This document shows, piece after piece, positions 1-14,638 of a DNA stretch of 64,000 bases. A program made the translations under genes and the position numbers. The stretch's first letter is position 1. Every line of letters begins with the position of its first letter. The stretch comes from Certhia americana (taxonomy: Eukaryota; Chordata; Aves; Passeriformes; Certhiidae), in assembly GCA_018697195.1 (NCBI GenBank), contig CM031866.1, forward strand, positions 4,661,418 to 4,725,417, in the 5' to 3' direction. The notes under the pieces were generated by a model, which ran no database searches, was not told the origin of the DNA, and saw only the letters and a list, made by a program, of their open reading frames with translations.

Positions 1-3000
1 AGACCTAATCATTATCATCAGGCAGTGAGGTAAAAAATGTGGGCTCCAAGGCTGAGAATGGCACTTCTGGGGGGGGCTGATGGTGGCTTTCCTCCAAGAG
101 TGAAGGACTGCCTGAGAGAAAGGAGCAGAAATGTGTGATTGAAAATGTAATGAGCAGGTGATGAAGGCCAACATTATGGGCTGATTGGAGGCAGGAACTT
201 TGATCTTGTTTGATACAGACTGCCAGATAAGTGGGGAAGAGTCTGTGAAAGCTCTGGGAAATGAAGAAAAGCCATTTAGAGGATTAGAGAGAGAGGAATG
301 AGTACATTGGTAGCACAGTCACAGTGATATATTCAGTTCCTATAACTGAGCCACATGGCATCTGTCAAAGTCAGAGGAAAAATGATGTTGCTAAAGTGAA
401 ATAAAAGCTACCACCTGGACACGAGTTTTATTTAAACCGGTAGATAGAACAGGCTGCTGCCTCAAATATTACACAGGACCCAGACAAAATGTGGATGTAA
501 GGCTTTCAGAGCTACAGGAATCTAAACACTGCCTGGATGGGAGACATCTGTAATGAGCAAAAACATGATGGTGATGTTTCAAGCATAAAGGCATTTGGGA
601 CTGTGAGTTAAGAAAATTTCAGCAATCTTGATCTGATGTCTAGACATTCAAAAGGAGCTGTTGGAGGCCCATATTTCAGTTTGGCAGGAAGGCCTGCAGA
701 AGGCAGTTGGACAAGCTGTCACACAGAGACAACAGCATCATTCTGTCCACGCTTTCACTTGCGTGACTGCCTTTTACTGCCACAGAGCTGCCTGTGCCCA
801 GACAGAATCAGCCAGAGATGCTCTTCTCCCCATCATGTTTTCAAGCTGTCAGGGCTTCACTTTGACAAATATTCCAGTGGGAATAACATCACGGTGTCTC
901 ACAGTAAGAATAACTGCAATCATCTGTGAAGTGCCTCAGAAAAAAAAAAGACAAAGCTCTACTGCACTATTTGGGCTCCTTCTGGAGAGGACAGCAACTG
1001 CAGTAAGAGTGTTATTAATTACATCTCATAAAAGAAGGAGAACTACTCTGGAGGACAATATGTGTTTTTTATCCTGGAGTCTAATCATTTCACACTATTT
1101 TAAAAGTAAATAAATGAGGCTGCCATTCTGAGAAAGAAGCTACAGTTTATTGCCATAATTAAGCCTCTATTTATCACAAAACTTCTGGTTCACCCTCCCC
1201 TCACACTAAAATTATGTTATAAATAAGAATCTGAAGATTCAAATCCCACTTAACTCTGCAGTGATTCGTTTTGCTGAACTGCTGTTACCTGAGGGTAGGC
1301 ATATTTTAAACCACACTGAAATAATTACTTGGTCCTTGTGGAGTTTCTTGAAGTTGGAAGCAAAACAAAGACTTGACATTTTCTCTACAGCTGAACAGGT
1401 AAGAGCCCACCACTGTTTCTAAGGGCCAGCTTCTCACTAATCAAGAGCTGCTTGGGCAGGTTAAGTAAAGCAGAAGAGAGAAATTGGGTGTTTCATCACT
1501 GATCCAATGGGTGACAGTGTCCTGCCTAGACAATACATTGCCCTGGGGATATTTGCTGTGACAGTCTCCTTTTTTGCCTCTATTCATTTACCAAAAATAT
1601 TTCTGTGCAATACCTCATATCCCTGATTGTTAAGGTGGCATTCACAAAATGCCACAAGTCCTGGATGAAATATATCAGGATGACAGCTTCACAGATGGAA
1701 ATCTCCTTTCCTGGCCCCTTTGGATTCATATAATTTGGAAAACAAAGATACTAAGATGACGAGGATTTGGAAATTTAAGTACCTGATCTGCAAGCACAAT
1801 TAGGTATTTACATTCCAGAATATCACAGAATTTCATCTTGCAGACAGAAATAGTTGCAGAAAGAAAGGCCTTGTGAAGACAGATAACAGGAGCCTTAAAT
1901 TTGTACCATTTGGCAAGACTGTCAGAACCCTCTGTCCAGAACAAAACTCACATTATCATTTACTTCTGCTACCTCTGAAATCCATGCCCAGCTACTTCTA
2001 TCAATATTTTTCCCAGCTGACAGTTGCTAGATCCAGCTCAGGAAGAAATTCATCATTAATAATGTTGTCCATGAATACTCTTTAGTTTCTTGTGCAATAG
2101 CTTTTCCCATTTTCCCAGATTCTTCCAGCAATGATGTGGCTGGAGATGCCCAGCCTGCAGTGACCAGGGCCCTGTGATATGAACTCCTCCCCTGAGAAAT
2201 ACAAAGGTGAAAACAATGGAGTTCATATGGACAGCATTACTAATCACATTGCTCATCTGCTGCTCCTCTCACCACCATAAAGGATTTTTCAAAGACACTG
2301 TGAAGGTTCATTAACAAACACTGCATGGATGAAAAAACCCAGAAGTCCACAGTTCATCAGCTTACACTTACACTGGGAGCAAATAGAGGTCTTCAAATAT
2401 CTGCCTCAGCTACTCAATCAACAAAGGATTTGCTTTAAAAAAAAATTAATTTGCAGGACACTGTCATATTATCCAGCAAGGACATAGTTCTGTTCTACTG
2501 GATTATAGAGTGGCTGTCCTTGTTCACTCACCCCTCACTGCAGCACACTCTCACCTTCTCTTGGCAGTAACTCAGCAAGACAAGCCCATATTGAACACTG
2601 GTTAAGCCAGACAAGAAGAAATGGAAACATTACACTGTGTTTTCTGGACAAATTAAAATTTCACTCCTGGTTCTTTGAAAACCTGGACACCAACTACTCC
2701 ATTCGCTCTGCCCTGCATGGCTAATGGATATGGATAGATGTGAGCAGCAAACCACAGTCTCCCTCAAACAGGATGGATACTCAGCACTGCAGAGCTGGGG
2801 CATTTAATTTCTCATCCACAGGCAGTTAGCAGAGAGAGCAGTCTTTCTTCCCCACCTTCACCACCTCAGGAGGGGGACCAAAGGAGTCTCATGCTGAACC
2901 ATGGCTTCCTGTTCTGACTGAAGAAACATGGAATGAACCATGGGATTGACTTACAAATGTCTACAGGGACTTACCAAGCAGTGATTTGGTTGGGGTGTAT

Positions 3001-4287
3001 CTAAAAATCTAAGTCCATAATTCAATATTTAACCTGGCCAAGGAATGGCTCAAAAATATTCCTTCCATAGAGGCCCAAAACATACATGCTGTTAAATCTA
3101 AAAGTGGCATTCCCCTGTGTTTTGTTTCATGACTGACAGATGCCTTTCATCCTCCCAATTCTAGTAGCCAGAAAGGGTTATATAAAGAGAGACTAAAAAG
3201 AGATGAAAAATTAGCAGAATAAGGTCTGATGAAAGGTACCAGTTTGTCTTGCATGGGTGAAGACATGGCAAAATTATTATAAACCTTTTTATCTTTGGTA
3301 TTTCTGAAAGATTTCTAATATTACATTCTAGAGGTTTTCCATTTCAAACCATTCTTTAAGGTTTTTTTAATTATTATCATTACTATTGAAATAAATTAAC
3401 CTGTGGATGAGAAAATCTCCCTAAGAGTAATACCTCCAGTGTTCAATCAGACTTTAAGTTGTGTAATTGGCAAAATGACTAAACCATGTCTTTATTTCAG
3501 CATTGCACTCTGAGACAATAATTCGTACATGATAATAGAGTTGTATGTAACAAACACAGTGTAATTATATATCAAAAAACACTATGGAGAAAAATGAGAT
3601 CCCACAGTAAACATGGTTCCCTACACAAACATTGCCTGCAAGAAATATCCATAAAAAGAATAACAGTATTTTTATACAGGAAAAGAGTGCCTTGGATAAA
3701 CTGCTAAAAAAAAAAAAAAAATCCTCAGTCCTCAAGATTTCCAAAAATCTTGCAGATTTTTTCTGAAAACTAAATACTCACTTCATGACAGGCACTAACA
3801 AGCTTGATTTCCTTCTTTAAAAGTGTCATCTAACCCAGAAATATTGATTTCCAGTTTGGACAACCAGTGTCAGATACAGTACTGTGCTTTCATGTAAAAT
3901 TCATCACAGAAATGCTTGCAGCTTTCTGATTAAGTTCTGTATATATCTGCCTACTAATAAGTGAAATGACTTATCTCCCTCAGAAATATAAACAGTTGTT
4001 GACTAAACACCAGCTTTTAGTAATGAAATGCAAATAATCTTTTCTCAATATGAAAATTGTTTCTGACATGAAGTAATGTATGAATAAGGCTCTTCCAAAT
4101 GAGCATTTTTCCACTCCAATTCATCATGGAGAGTTATGCTGATGTGGTTTGCTGTACACACAGTAATTATACCTGCATTAACTCTACCATTGGGGCTGAA
4201 ATCATCTTTACTTGGAGGGTTTCTGTCCATGTCCACATGAACAAGTCAGATATCTCAGAGCTTTAGTTCAGATTTACATGATCACAC
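1..4287. other. Non-coding unique sequence
   Basis: No recognisable gene, RNA or transposon was seen. The open frames here are short (150 codons at most), have no domain-like composition and overlap on both strands, as expected by chance in AT-leaning DNA. The only simple repeat of note is a 16-nt A run at 3706-3721. This may be intergenic or intronic sequence. Confidence 0.7.
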
Positions 4288-4431
4288 ATCGTGGGAGCCC
4301 CATCCCTGGAAGTGAAAATGTTCAAGGTCACACTGGATGGGGCCCTGAGCAACCTGGATTAGTGAAATGTGACTCTGCTCATGGAAGGGGAGGTAGAACC
4401 AGATTATTTTTAAGGTCCTCTCCAACCTATT
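4288..4431 (+). mobile_element. CR1 LINE 3'-end fragment
   Basis: The block matches the familiar 3' terminal portion of avian CR1 retrotransposons in the forward direction: an AGCCCCATCCCTGGAAGTG word, then TTCAAGG, a GGATGGGGCCCTGAGCAACCTGG word, a degraded CCCTGCCCATGG-like stretch, and TTTTTAAGGTCCTCTCCAACC near the end. The terminal ATTCTATG repeats are lost. It is 5'-truncated, as most CR1 copies are, carries many substitutions and contains none of the element's open frames, so it is an old, inactive relic. The family identification comes from remembered consensus, not an alignment. Confidence 0.85.
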
Positions 4432-7400
4432 TTTAATTAACTGATTAATTGATGAACCTACTTTAACTATGTTCCAGAGGTTTAAGCAAAAGAGGAGGGA
4501 ATCAGAAAGACGGAGTCAGCTTCTGGAGGAATTACCAAGCCAAAAATGAAACTGTCTCTCTGGCCATCTGCTCTTAAAAATGCAAGAAAGCAGCTTAAGC
4601 ATGAAAAGAACAACAAAAATTCCTTTCCAAGAGCAGCAAATAAGACACCCTAAAAGCACCCACGCCCAGAAAGGCATCTGTGTAAACCCTTAATTCTTTG
4701 TGAAACTACATTGCTTTCCACTTCATATTCTGGCTTTTGTGTACTACACAGACATCCCAAGCTCTCCCAGTGCATTGTCCTGCAAGTTCAGGTGTCTCCT
4801 CCAGAGCTGTGGATCCACAGATGGATCCACATGAGCATCTCAGCATGGATCAAAGGGACAGTCCATTATTTTAGTTTCTTTGGTGACGTGGTCCTTCCAT
4901 TTACTCAGACTTTTACCATTCCCCAGTGGCGAATATTTGACAGATATTTATGAATAATTTCAAGATCTGCAGATAATAATTATAGTACAGGTGCATGTTG
5001 TTATTTCTCATAATTAGAGCAAAGGGTTCCAAGAGTTTCTAGGATCTAAAACAGCTGCTAATGACCTCTGGCAAACCACTCATATTTGCTGGTTTCCACA
5101 CATACATTTAACATGATCCAGCATTTTAAGAGAGAGGTAGAAAGTGGAACCAGTAAATAAGAAATAGCTCAGTAAAATCTTCCTGAAAGTAGACAAGACA
5201 TAAGGAGAACTAAATGGTTTGAGACCATGAAATAGCTGGGAAAATTGTGAGATGACTCAAAAAGAGATTTAAACCCTAGATATAATTCCTGACTGATAGA
5301 TACTTCGTGTCATCATTGGAAAATTCCACAAGGAAAGAAACTCAGCACACATGAAGGAATGGGAACACCTTAGTCTGCTACTGAAAGCTGATGTGAAATG
5401 GTTCACACAGATGTGTTAGCAGATACAAGTTTGCACCAAGACAATATCTCTGAATGCATGATCTCACTGGCTATAAAATTATCTTGCAATAGCGGGAGGG
5501 AGAGGGAACAGGGAGGAAGGATGACTGCAGATTATCTCATGGAGATGCTCAGAACTACTAATCAGGTTCAGCTACCTCACCAACCACTCCGGTTTGCACA
5601 AGAGAGTTTTCTCAGTACATTAAAAAAACCCCCAACATATGACCAGAGGAAAATCAAATAAAAAGAAGTTCAATTAGAGCAAAAAGAGATGAGTGGCCTG
5701 TAAGAGTGTCCAGCCACAAGAGAGTCCATAACACAAGACATTTTGTAGTATAAAAGAGGCAAGTGGACTGTGTGAGATAGCAGGAGATAGGATCATGAAA
5801 CCATCAGCAATTGTGTGCAGGTGCAGGATTAGGTAACCACGAGCAGTTGCACATAGCTGCAGGGAGAGGCTCTTTGTTCCTTAAATTACCTGTGGTATCC
5901 ATTATCTTTGGGATGAATTTGCCTAGAGACCCAGAGAATTCAGATTATGCCATCTCAGCTAAATGAAGAGCTCCTGTTTTCCAGCAGCTTGTGTATAAAG
6001 CAACTGGTTGCTATTCCACGGGCTAGCTCCTCACAAGCTCCTAAAGCATTTCAGCAAAGGAAAGAAGAAATTTAAAAGCCCTACATAATTCCAATAAAAC
6101 TCCATGCCATCCAAAAATGTATTTGGTAGGTGCCCATTCCTTGCTGGTAGGCTGAGAGTCAATGAGGCAGCTGAGTAAAGGTTGGATGATGAAAATTCTT
6201 GTGAGTACCTGGATGAACAAAGGACACAGAGAAGATGGATTTTAAAAGGACTTTCATCCAAGTAGAAACTGGAATTTCTCTTGCCGTGTCTCCCTGAAAA
6301 TGTTGTTTCCAATCATTATTAAAGGACTCAAAGGCCAGTGGCAAATCTGTATTTTGAGCCTAGAGGTGTTTGCCACAAGATGAAGGTAAAATAATTTGTG
6401 ACAGAAGTAGCATTGCTGTATCAACAGCCTAACAGGGTTTTATTAACACATACACAACCTCATTACAGCCTAAATCAATCCCAACTCAATCAGGTATTGC
6501 ATATTTTATAGGACAGACCATCATGGAGAGATCACCCAGAGAGCCTTAGCAGAGCAAGCAATAGGGCAGGTTTACAGGACTATCATGGGATTACTTTCAA
6601 AGAAATAACCCTAAAAGCTTGAGGGAGTACTTCACACCCATATCCCAGTGTGGAACACCATAAATTCCTTCCCTAACTCCAATTTCAACTTAACCTCCTA
6701 AACCAACTCTCACTCCTGCTCATGTCAAGCACAGACAGCTGAAGAAGCTGTGACACACATTCTCTCCCCACATCACTCCACACCATTGCAGGATTTTGAC
6801 ATAGAGATTTTTTCCAGTTACTATTAATACATTTATTGTTGCTATATTTTGGCTGGTTTTATGGGTTTGGGGTTTTCTTTTTTAGCTTTGTTGTCTTGTT
6901 TGTTGGGGGTTTTTTCTCCTATCTGGAACTTGTCTTAAGTACCACTGTAGTTACTGCCTGAGAGGGCCATCTGAATATGCAATTTCCCAAAGCCAACTCC
7001 CCATTTTGCAGGTCACTCAACCAAGTTTTGGCTATAAACCCAAGTCCCTGTGTGGTTGGGTTACTCTCCCCTTTTCAGCTCCTCTTTCAAAGCACTTCCC
7101 AGATGAGAAGAGAAGCTTATCAAGGAGATCTTTCCATGAGGTCTCTCCACCCAGCTCTTCCCTCCAGCTAGGGCATACTGCAGACTGGTGCCAAAATCAG
7201 CAAGATGCAGCATGTGAAAAAACACTGTTTATTTTCTAGGGGAAAAACTGCAACCTGTCTTTTCATTTCCACCTTCCTAAAGGCTATAGACATCCCAAAC
7301 ACCCACTCATGCCTTTCCAACTACCCTAAGCTCTGCTGAAGGAGCTCACAAAAAGGTTCTGGGAATGGATGTACACAAGAAGAGCTGGGATCCATTTGAA

Positions 7401-7724
7401 ATATCAGCAGCACCCTGAAAATTTGATTTTTGTACTGAAATCTTTAGGAAATAACTATCTACCATTCACCCATAGCTACGTCAAAAGACAGATGGCCCAT
7501 ACAAGAGCTGCAAAACATTTTCTCTATGAACATTTATACTGTAAAGCCTTGAGTGTTTATTGTAGAGGTTAATGAAGCTGTGAAGAGAACATGGGCTTGC
7601 TGAGATTATTGCTTTTGGGCAACACAGAGCACCAGCCATTCTTAATCCAAACAAAAGGCATGACAGATAGACCAATTAAAAGTGTTTCCAAACAAGCTTT
7701 GAGACACAGGGCAGCTGTAACGTG

Positions 7725-7865
7725 ACTATTTTTAATAATCCCCCTATCCTACAAACACTATCTAATTGCATTGCCTAGTAGCCTCTGAATTCAGCACTCT
7801 CAAAAAGATTTGCAGAGCATTGCTCCTAAATCCAGTCCCGTCACATGATCCAGGCTGATACCGAA
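7725..7865. promoter_or_regulatory. Candidate conserved non-coding element
   Basis: This short block combines TTTAATAAT (about 7731), TAATTGCATTGC (about 7763) and several CpGs (CCCGTCACATGATC, then ACCGAAG) in otherwise CpG-poor DNA. Homeodomain-like cores with retained CpGs are typical of vertebrate enhancers, but the call rests on word content alone. Conservation across species was not tested. Confidence 0.2.
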
Positions 7866-8948
7866 GCCAAAAAATCCCCATCAGAGAAAATTTGCTGCTT
7901 TTTTATTTATTTCTTGCCTCAGTAGCCAAAGATTATTTCTGAATGCTGTCTGGGAAAAGCACAAGTACTCAGAAAATTGCTGCTATCCAGTCCCTTTGGA
8001 AGCTCAATATTTTTCTTAAACCATCACAAAAGCTTTTTATCCTGCAGAGAGAGGCCACATGAATTCACGGCTGTGCACATATATACACACACTGCTTGGG
8101 TAACTCTCCCATAAATATTTTCTCTGCTTTGCTATACCATCGTACAAAGGTGCATCATAAAGTTCTCTCTGGGAGAGAAATTTTGTTCTCAAGTATGTGG
8201 TTTGCCTGAGTCTGTCTAGATGCACAGAAAATCCAAAGAGGAGAGGGGAACACATACAACCTCTATTTATAACCATCTTGGGTTTGTTATTAAACAAGCA
8301 GAGAAAAACAAAAAGAAATAAAAGTTTTTCCCTCTTAAATCTTCAGTAATCATTCATATTCCTTTACAGATCCTTACCTAGAGGAGTAGAACAGGCACCT
8401 AACAGGACTCAGCAGAATAGGGGCCTCCACTACATGCAGAAATTGGAGCTGTGCCTAAATTGACATCATTCCCACCATCTCAGAATTACAGACTAAACTC
8501 ACTAAATAGATGTTAGTCAGTGAAAAGCAGGAAGCTACATTCTCACCCTTGCAGTGGATTCTACCTACTATTGGTGGACCATTAAGCACAATAAAATGCT
8601 TCCAACTCTTGGCTGACTTTTTTCTTGACTGTTCATTCTTTTACATCTGTTTTGTGATTATGAGCTGCTCCAGATCTTACTGGAGAAGTAGAACAGAGCT
8701 CAACACTCCTACCTTCAAACAGATATTGAGTCCTGATGAGCATTAACAAATGTAAATAATGCATAAGTACCAAAAGAGGAACAGCTTCATGAGGAGTTTC
8801 TGATCCTACATGACCATACCTGAAAATCTTCAGGAAGGACTTGAGCCCAGGAGGAATAGGCTTTGAGTGAAGGGAAATCTGTGCCTTGGAACTTGCCTCA
8901 GACTCCATCAGTGTCTTTGAATCCAACCAGGAAAATCCTGGGACTTTT

Positions 8949-8992
8949 TCACTGATCAGGATTTCATCAGTGACATCAGTTCAGGATGTCAC
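8949..8992. repeat. Two overlapping short inverted repeats
   Basis: Arms TCACTGAT (8949-8956) and ATCAGTGA (8966-8973) form one perfect 8-bp inverted repeat. Arms GTGACATC (8970-8977) and GATGTCAC (8985-8992) form a second. They share 8970-8973, so the two stems could not form at the same time. No transcript or terminator is evident, and short stems like these arise by chance in a window this size. Confidence 0.6.
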
Positions 8993-11153
8993 GGAGTCTG
9001 TCACTGGAATATGCCTCTGTTCATCTCAGCTCCCCTGCTGTGTTGCTGCTATATTTATCTTTGCTGCTGTCAGTCATTTAAGTGTCAGTTTGCTCAGAAC
9101 AGGACTGACACAAACTGCAGAGTTACCATTTTCTTAAAAGATTCTTTCTCTAGCTGCATTTTACTTCAGCATTCCTTTAGCAGTGGCCTCAGATGATTGT
9201 GTTTTCTCACAGTATGGGAAACACTGCTAGAGGAATATCAAGAATGTGGAATTCAAATACCTGGTCTCCTCAATTCATAGGTTAACCATTCACAGAAAAA
9301 TAAAACTGGGATCTGAGCTGCACACTGCTGCTGCTTCATGATGTATCTAACCCAAACTCCCTAATCTCATATTCCATTAATAGAATAAACAAGATCATAA
9401 TTTGAGGGAGCTCTGAAGACAAAAGCTTGCTGACTCTAGGTGCTAATGGGATATTATTTCAATGAGAAAATTGAATAGATATGTAAGGAAAACTAAATAA
9501 ACATATACAGCGTTGCATTCATTTTACATGGCAATTTCTCAAGGAAAAAAATACCTTTTCTGGAGACCATGTTGTTTTAGATGTAGATTTTTCCATGAAA
9601 ATATATTCCCTCCCTTCTTCCTGGCTCTTCTCCTCAGATTTTCTGGTTTTCTTTGCCCAAAGGTGTTGGCTCTTTTCTCTGGCTTGGCCCTCTATGGGTT
9701 TCAAGATCATTCCAAGTTGTTTTTACACAGCCTTCTGGATCATGTTAGGAAAAGGTGCTTTAAAAACACGCTAAAATAATGTTATTTTTAAATGGAGCTC
9801 AGGACTGACAAAGGCACAGGGCTGACGACCCAATTTGTTTCCACTAAGAACACGTTACCAATGGGCCAGCCAAAAGTATGTAGAAAATACTTATTGACAT
9901 TTCCATGTAAATATCTGTCATTAGCTTTTCTTTAATACAACCAGGCCCCAAACCAGGTGTACTTTTCAGCTCCTCCCATTCAGGCAGTCCTTTACTCTGC
10001 ACCTTGCCCGTGTGTGGAGGAGCACCAAGGCCAGAGCCAAGCAGGAGAGGTTGTGCATGAGCTGCCAAGGAGACCATTCCTTCCTGCACCAGGGAGCAAA
10101 CTGAAGGCAAAGACCCCAGGCACAGAAGCATCTCCACACACACCTCTACTCTTTGGCCAAACTCACTTGGTGAGGTTTTACTGAAACAGAAGCTTGATCA
10201 GCACAGGAGGTCAAGTAAAGGATGAACATGTGCCCTGCTGCCTCATGCTCAAGGGGCAGCTTCCTCTGCTTAGTCTCACAGGGTTAAGCCATGATCAAAT
10301 CTTTAGTGAGACATGTCCAGGCATGAAGAGAAAGAGCAGGAGGAAATCCATGCACAAAGAGGGTAAATGCAAGCAAACAGAACACCCCTCACCAAAGCAA
10401 TGCCACAATGTCAGTGGAATGCTGCCCAAACCATCCTTGGGTACTCCTGAAAGTAAACTTGCTCCCTCCTGTTCTCCGCCATGGGTTTGGGCAACCTCGT
10501 GGCTCAGAACTGGGATGTCACAGCAGCTGGGTTCCAGAGACAAAAAAGATTCAACATACTCTTGAAACAAAATAGCCACAGCAGGACAACTCCTGCTCTT
10601 GGCCATCAGCTCACCCTTGCAGCAGGGAGAAAAGCACAGAAATCCCCTTCACACCCCTGGGTTTTTCAAGGGTGTGTTTCTTCCTGATTTGCCTCCTCTC
10701 CTTTCAAATTACACAAACCTGAACTTCCTCCCTGGCTGTGTGTTCAGTGTGTTTCATTGTACCTTCATTGTTGTAAATTATTTGCTAATTTCTGGGCAGC
10801 AACTTCACTTTCCACACCACTGGGATTATGTAAAGGGGGCTGAGATGATACAGAGCCTTTGGTCATTCACTTCTCAACAGGGGAGCTCATTAATTTAACT
10901 ACAAAGGTTTGCACTGTGCTGAGAGCTCTGAATTTCTCCATACCACAACTTCAAACTTTTAAAAAGATTATTATCAATATTGCTATTAAAACATGGTTTC
11001 TGCTCTCTGAAGAGGAGAAATCTGTCCTAACACAATACACTACTGATTGTTTTGAAAGTTTTTACTGATTAAGTTGAAAGATATAGCACTGCTAGTCCCT
11101 GGACAAAACTTAGAGACCTAATAGTCTCTGAATTTCACATGCCTCTTACTGAG

Positions 11154-11176
11154 AAAAAAAAAAAAAAAAAAAAAAA
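11154..11176 (+). repeat. Poly(A) microsatellite (23 A)
   Basis: An uninterrupted A run follows ACTGAG. No polyadenylation signal, retroposon body or target-site duplication is recognisable upstream, so it is treated as a plain mononucleotide tract and not the tail of a processed copy. Confidence 0.9.
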
Positions 11177-14100
11177 GTTACTTTTTCAAATAAAACTGGT
11201 CATTTTTTAGAACACAATTTACAAAGATACCACCACAGAGGGTAAAATTCTAGTGCTGAAAAGCTGGCTTCTTCATACTTTCTGAAATCTCTTCCATTTC
11301 CTGATCCAAACTCCATCAGTTCCAGTACCATCAGAAGAGATATCCATTTCTCTTAACTAAGGGGAAGGCATTGCTATGTCTAGCTCTAAAACTGAGCCTA
11401 TATAATGCATGGTAAAAAAGGGTTCTGAATCTACGTGGAGAGCATTCAGAATCAGCACTTCAAAATGTGATGTAAGGACCGAACAACAACATATCCAGCT
11501 ACAGTAAACCCAGAAAAAGAAGTGGTCTCACTCCCACAAAATTCCTTTGCATTGCTTCAGCAATATTAAAAGAGAGTAAAAATTTAAATAAAGTGAATTT
11601 GTAAAATATTAATAACTACTTGGGTTATTATATCTTTCAGCTCCTGGGTGCATCTGTCCAGTCACTCTTACATCCAAAGTGCAGCTCTGAGCTCCACAGC
11701 TCCAGCCAGATCCTCTTGCTGTTCATAGAGTGCACAATCCCACGCTGTCCACCCAAGCCTCAGCCAGCTGAGGACTCCTTTTGGGCTCAGAGGCAGCAAT
11801 ATTGCCAGAATCTCACACAATACTTAGCAAGAAAACATATTCCAGATAATCAGTGCATCTGACAAACAGGAAAAGGGTCACAGCTCTGAGAAATGGGTTC
11901 CCAGCGCATTCCCTTCACACATACAACCTTGTTCTCCCCAGCTGAACAGCTGGGAGCCAGCTGAAATATAAGAACCTCTCCCCTCCAGACTGTGCTCTCT
12001 ATTCAGGGTTTAAGACAATTACACAGTTATTTGGTGTAAGAAAAGTCAGTCAAGGGGGAGACAAATTGTTTTATTTCTCACCCAGCTACATAATAGATTT
12101 CTAGGAGTGTTAACTCATCTGTCTTCCCACTATTTTACTTTCATTATAAGGTTGGGAATGGGAAGTCATTTTTCACAAGAGGGACCTTTAACTGGTTAGA
12201 AATTAAACTGCCCAAACGGGTGCATCCTGCAGAATGGAACATCTATTACTGGGCCCATGGCTTTGGTTGCACCTTATTTATCATCACAGCAGGTCCTCCT
12301 CCAAACCCAGCCTCACTCACCGAGCTCCCAAGACATAAAGATAAGTGAAGGACACGTGACAATGAGACAAAAAGGTCCAAGTCCAAAACCTCATTTTGAA
12401 ACAAGGCAGTAGAATTTCAAAACTGAGCAGCTGAGCTAAGAGAAGCAGGACTGTCTCCCAGAGCAACCCCATCCTCCCAAGCTGAGTGGGCAGATCTGTC
12501 TTTCATCATCCCCAGCCTCTCCACCTCAGCACATCTTCCACTCAACTGCTGCTGCCAAGCTCCTGTCCTGTAAGTAATGAACAACACGTGGGCATCCTGT
12601 GTGACCAGTCCCAAGGGGATCAAAGCCATCAACACTACCACAACCAGTTTCCTGCCCCAGCTTGATGGTACATTTCACCATGTTGACTGTCCCCATCACT
12701 GGTGAATGTCCCAGACCCTCAGAGGACCTGAGCTGGAGCAGATCTGGCAGCTTCTGCAGTGCAAAGGACAGAACTATCCAACTTAGTATTCCCTAATTCT
12801 TCTCCTGAGGCTGCTCAGAAGGGGCAGGACACCATTACATTTTTACTCCTGGTGCATAGGGACCATTTTACATTTTCTTCTCAGTAATTTATCTGTCTTT
12901 ATTTATTTATTTTACTTCTTGGCACAGCAGGCAACTGAGCTATGCTTCATCCTCACAGATTTTTAAAGCACGAGGTGGTTGCAGTGGGTGTTTCATTGTG
13001 ACCTCATGGCTAACACTTGCTGCCATAACGTTGTGCAGATCTCTGCACTCTGCTCCTGGTCAAAATAAAAAATTAGATTCTCAGGAAAAACAAACACATG
13101 GGATATAAGCAACATTTCCCTGCAAGGATATTGCCACCATAACCAATTTGCACTAATAGCAAACTTCAACCACTGGTAAAAAGTTGCAAAAATAATAATG
13201 ATTTGTAAAAACACCCTCTTCAGCTGCTACCTGTGAATGTTTTGGGATTTTTTATCCTTATAGTCAGTCTTCTGTTAGGCTTTCAAATAGCTCTGGGCTA
13301 TTGATTTTCTTCAAAAAGTTGATGTTAGTAATAATCTCAAATTTCTCACTAGAGGATGAAATTTTAAGACTCATTCCTGTCACTTCCATTTTTTTAATTT
13401 AACAACTTCCTTCAAAGATGAGGAAAGCACTTCATCTACATGTTCCAGGGCAAAAACATATTTCCAATATCTCTTTGCTTACACATCATGCAAGCACATC
13501 TACCCTCTCATCCACCACAGACTTCTTCTTTTCCAGTCTCTGCTGAGCACCCTGAAGAAAACAGGGCTGCCTCCCTTGCTGTTTAGCAAGAGTTGCAGTA
13601 ACTATCATCTATTATTTAGGAGAATAAAGCTCCAAAATAATTGCTTCTAAACACTATCATCACAATCACCAAGAGTCCTTATAAGGAATTACATGGGGTT
13701 TTTAACGCATGAAAGAATAAAAATTAAAAAAAAACCCAGAGTTCGAACTTTTTTGCACCAAAAGTTCATGTCTTCCTTTTTTTTGTAGGCAAAAGAATCC
13801 CAGATTGATACAGAATGAGTTATTGTGACCTTTCTGCCTCCCAACTTTTTAATTAGTAGAATTGCACAGCTATGGCTTAAAATACTGTCACCCTGAGACT
13901 AGGGTGATTGACTTTGAATTTACTGAACATGAAAGGTGTATTTGCTATATAAATTGCAGGTCTGAGCACTTCTGAATGATGCTTGCATTCATCTGAGTGT
14001 CACACATCAGACCACTTTATAAACATGTTATTTAAGACTCGCAGTACGCCAGCAAGCAGAGGCAGAGGTTGGAAACCTTCTCTATTGCAATTTTTTCAAT

Positions 14101-14638
14101 TGCTGTCTTCATCCTCTATTTTACATCAGGAGAAACTGGAAATTATAGAGCACCAAAGACTCAGGAGCAGAGTGCAGGACTGTGAGAACAAAAAGGAAAG
14201 TAATCAAGATAAAACCCAGGACATTTATTGCTAGGAAAATCTATCTTAGAGTAACAGGGAGAATTGTTTTCACAGCCCAAAGACTAACTTCCGAGAACAA
14301 ATCTCAGCTCAAATAAATTCACTGGTATATACAAAGGTTCATAGCTTACACACCTACACATGACAGCTTCTCTTTGAAAAGGTACCTCAAACATGAATCA
14401 AACACACTGCTCAGTAAAACAAGAGGCAGGTCTTGGCCTTGAGCTATGACAACCTTTGTTAAAAACCTTTCCAAATGTTAGTGCCCTGCTGAGAGAACTA
14501 AATACCCAAGCACAGAGTTGAACACAATGAAGTTTCCTCAATATTTCTATTTTTCACTCCGTCACCTTTTGGCCATTAAAATCAGTGTATACACACAAAC
14601 AACCTGAATAAAACCCACAGGTGCAAACCTATGTTTCC

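Larger units (their letters stand above)
4432..14638. other. Non-coding unique sequence
   Basis: About 10 kb with no recognisable gene. It holds a pair of overlapping short inverted repeats (8949-8992), a possible conserved non-coding block (about 7730-7865) and a 23-nt A run (11154-11176). Open frames such as those at 10194-10606 overlap on both strands and show no conserved motif. A T/G-rich low-complexity patch lies at about 6838-6915. Confidence 0.65.

Noticed and set aside
10194..10606. Overlapping open frames on both strands near 10.2-10.6 kb
   Set aside because: Each about 100-120 codons, low-information translations, no splice or domain evidence.
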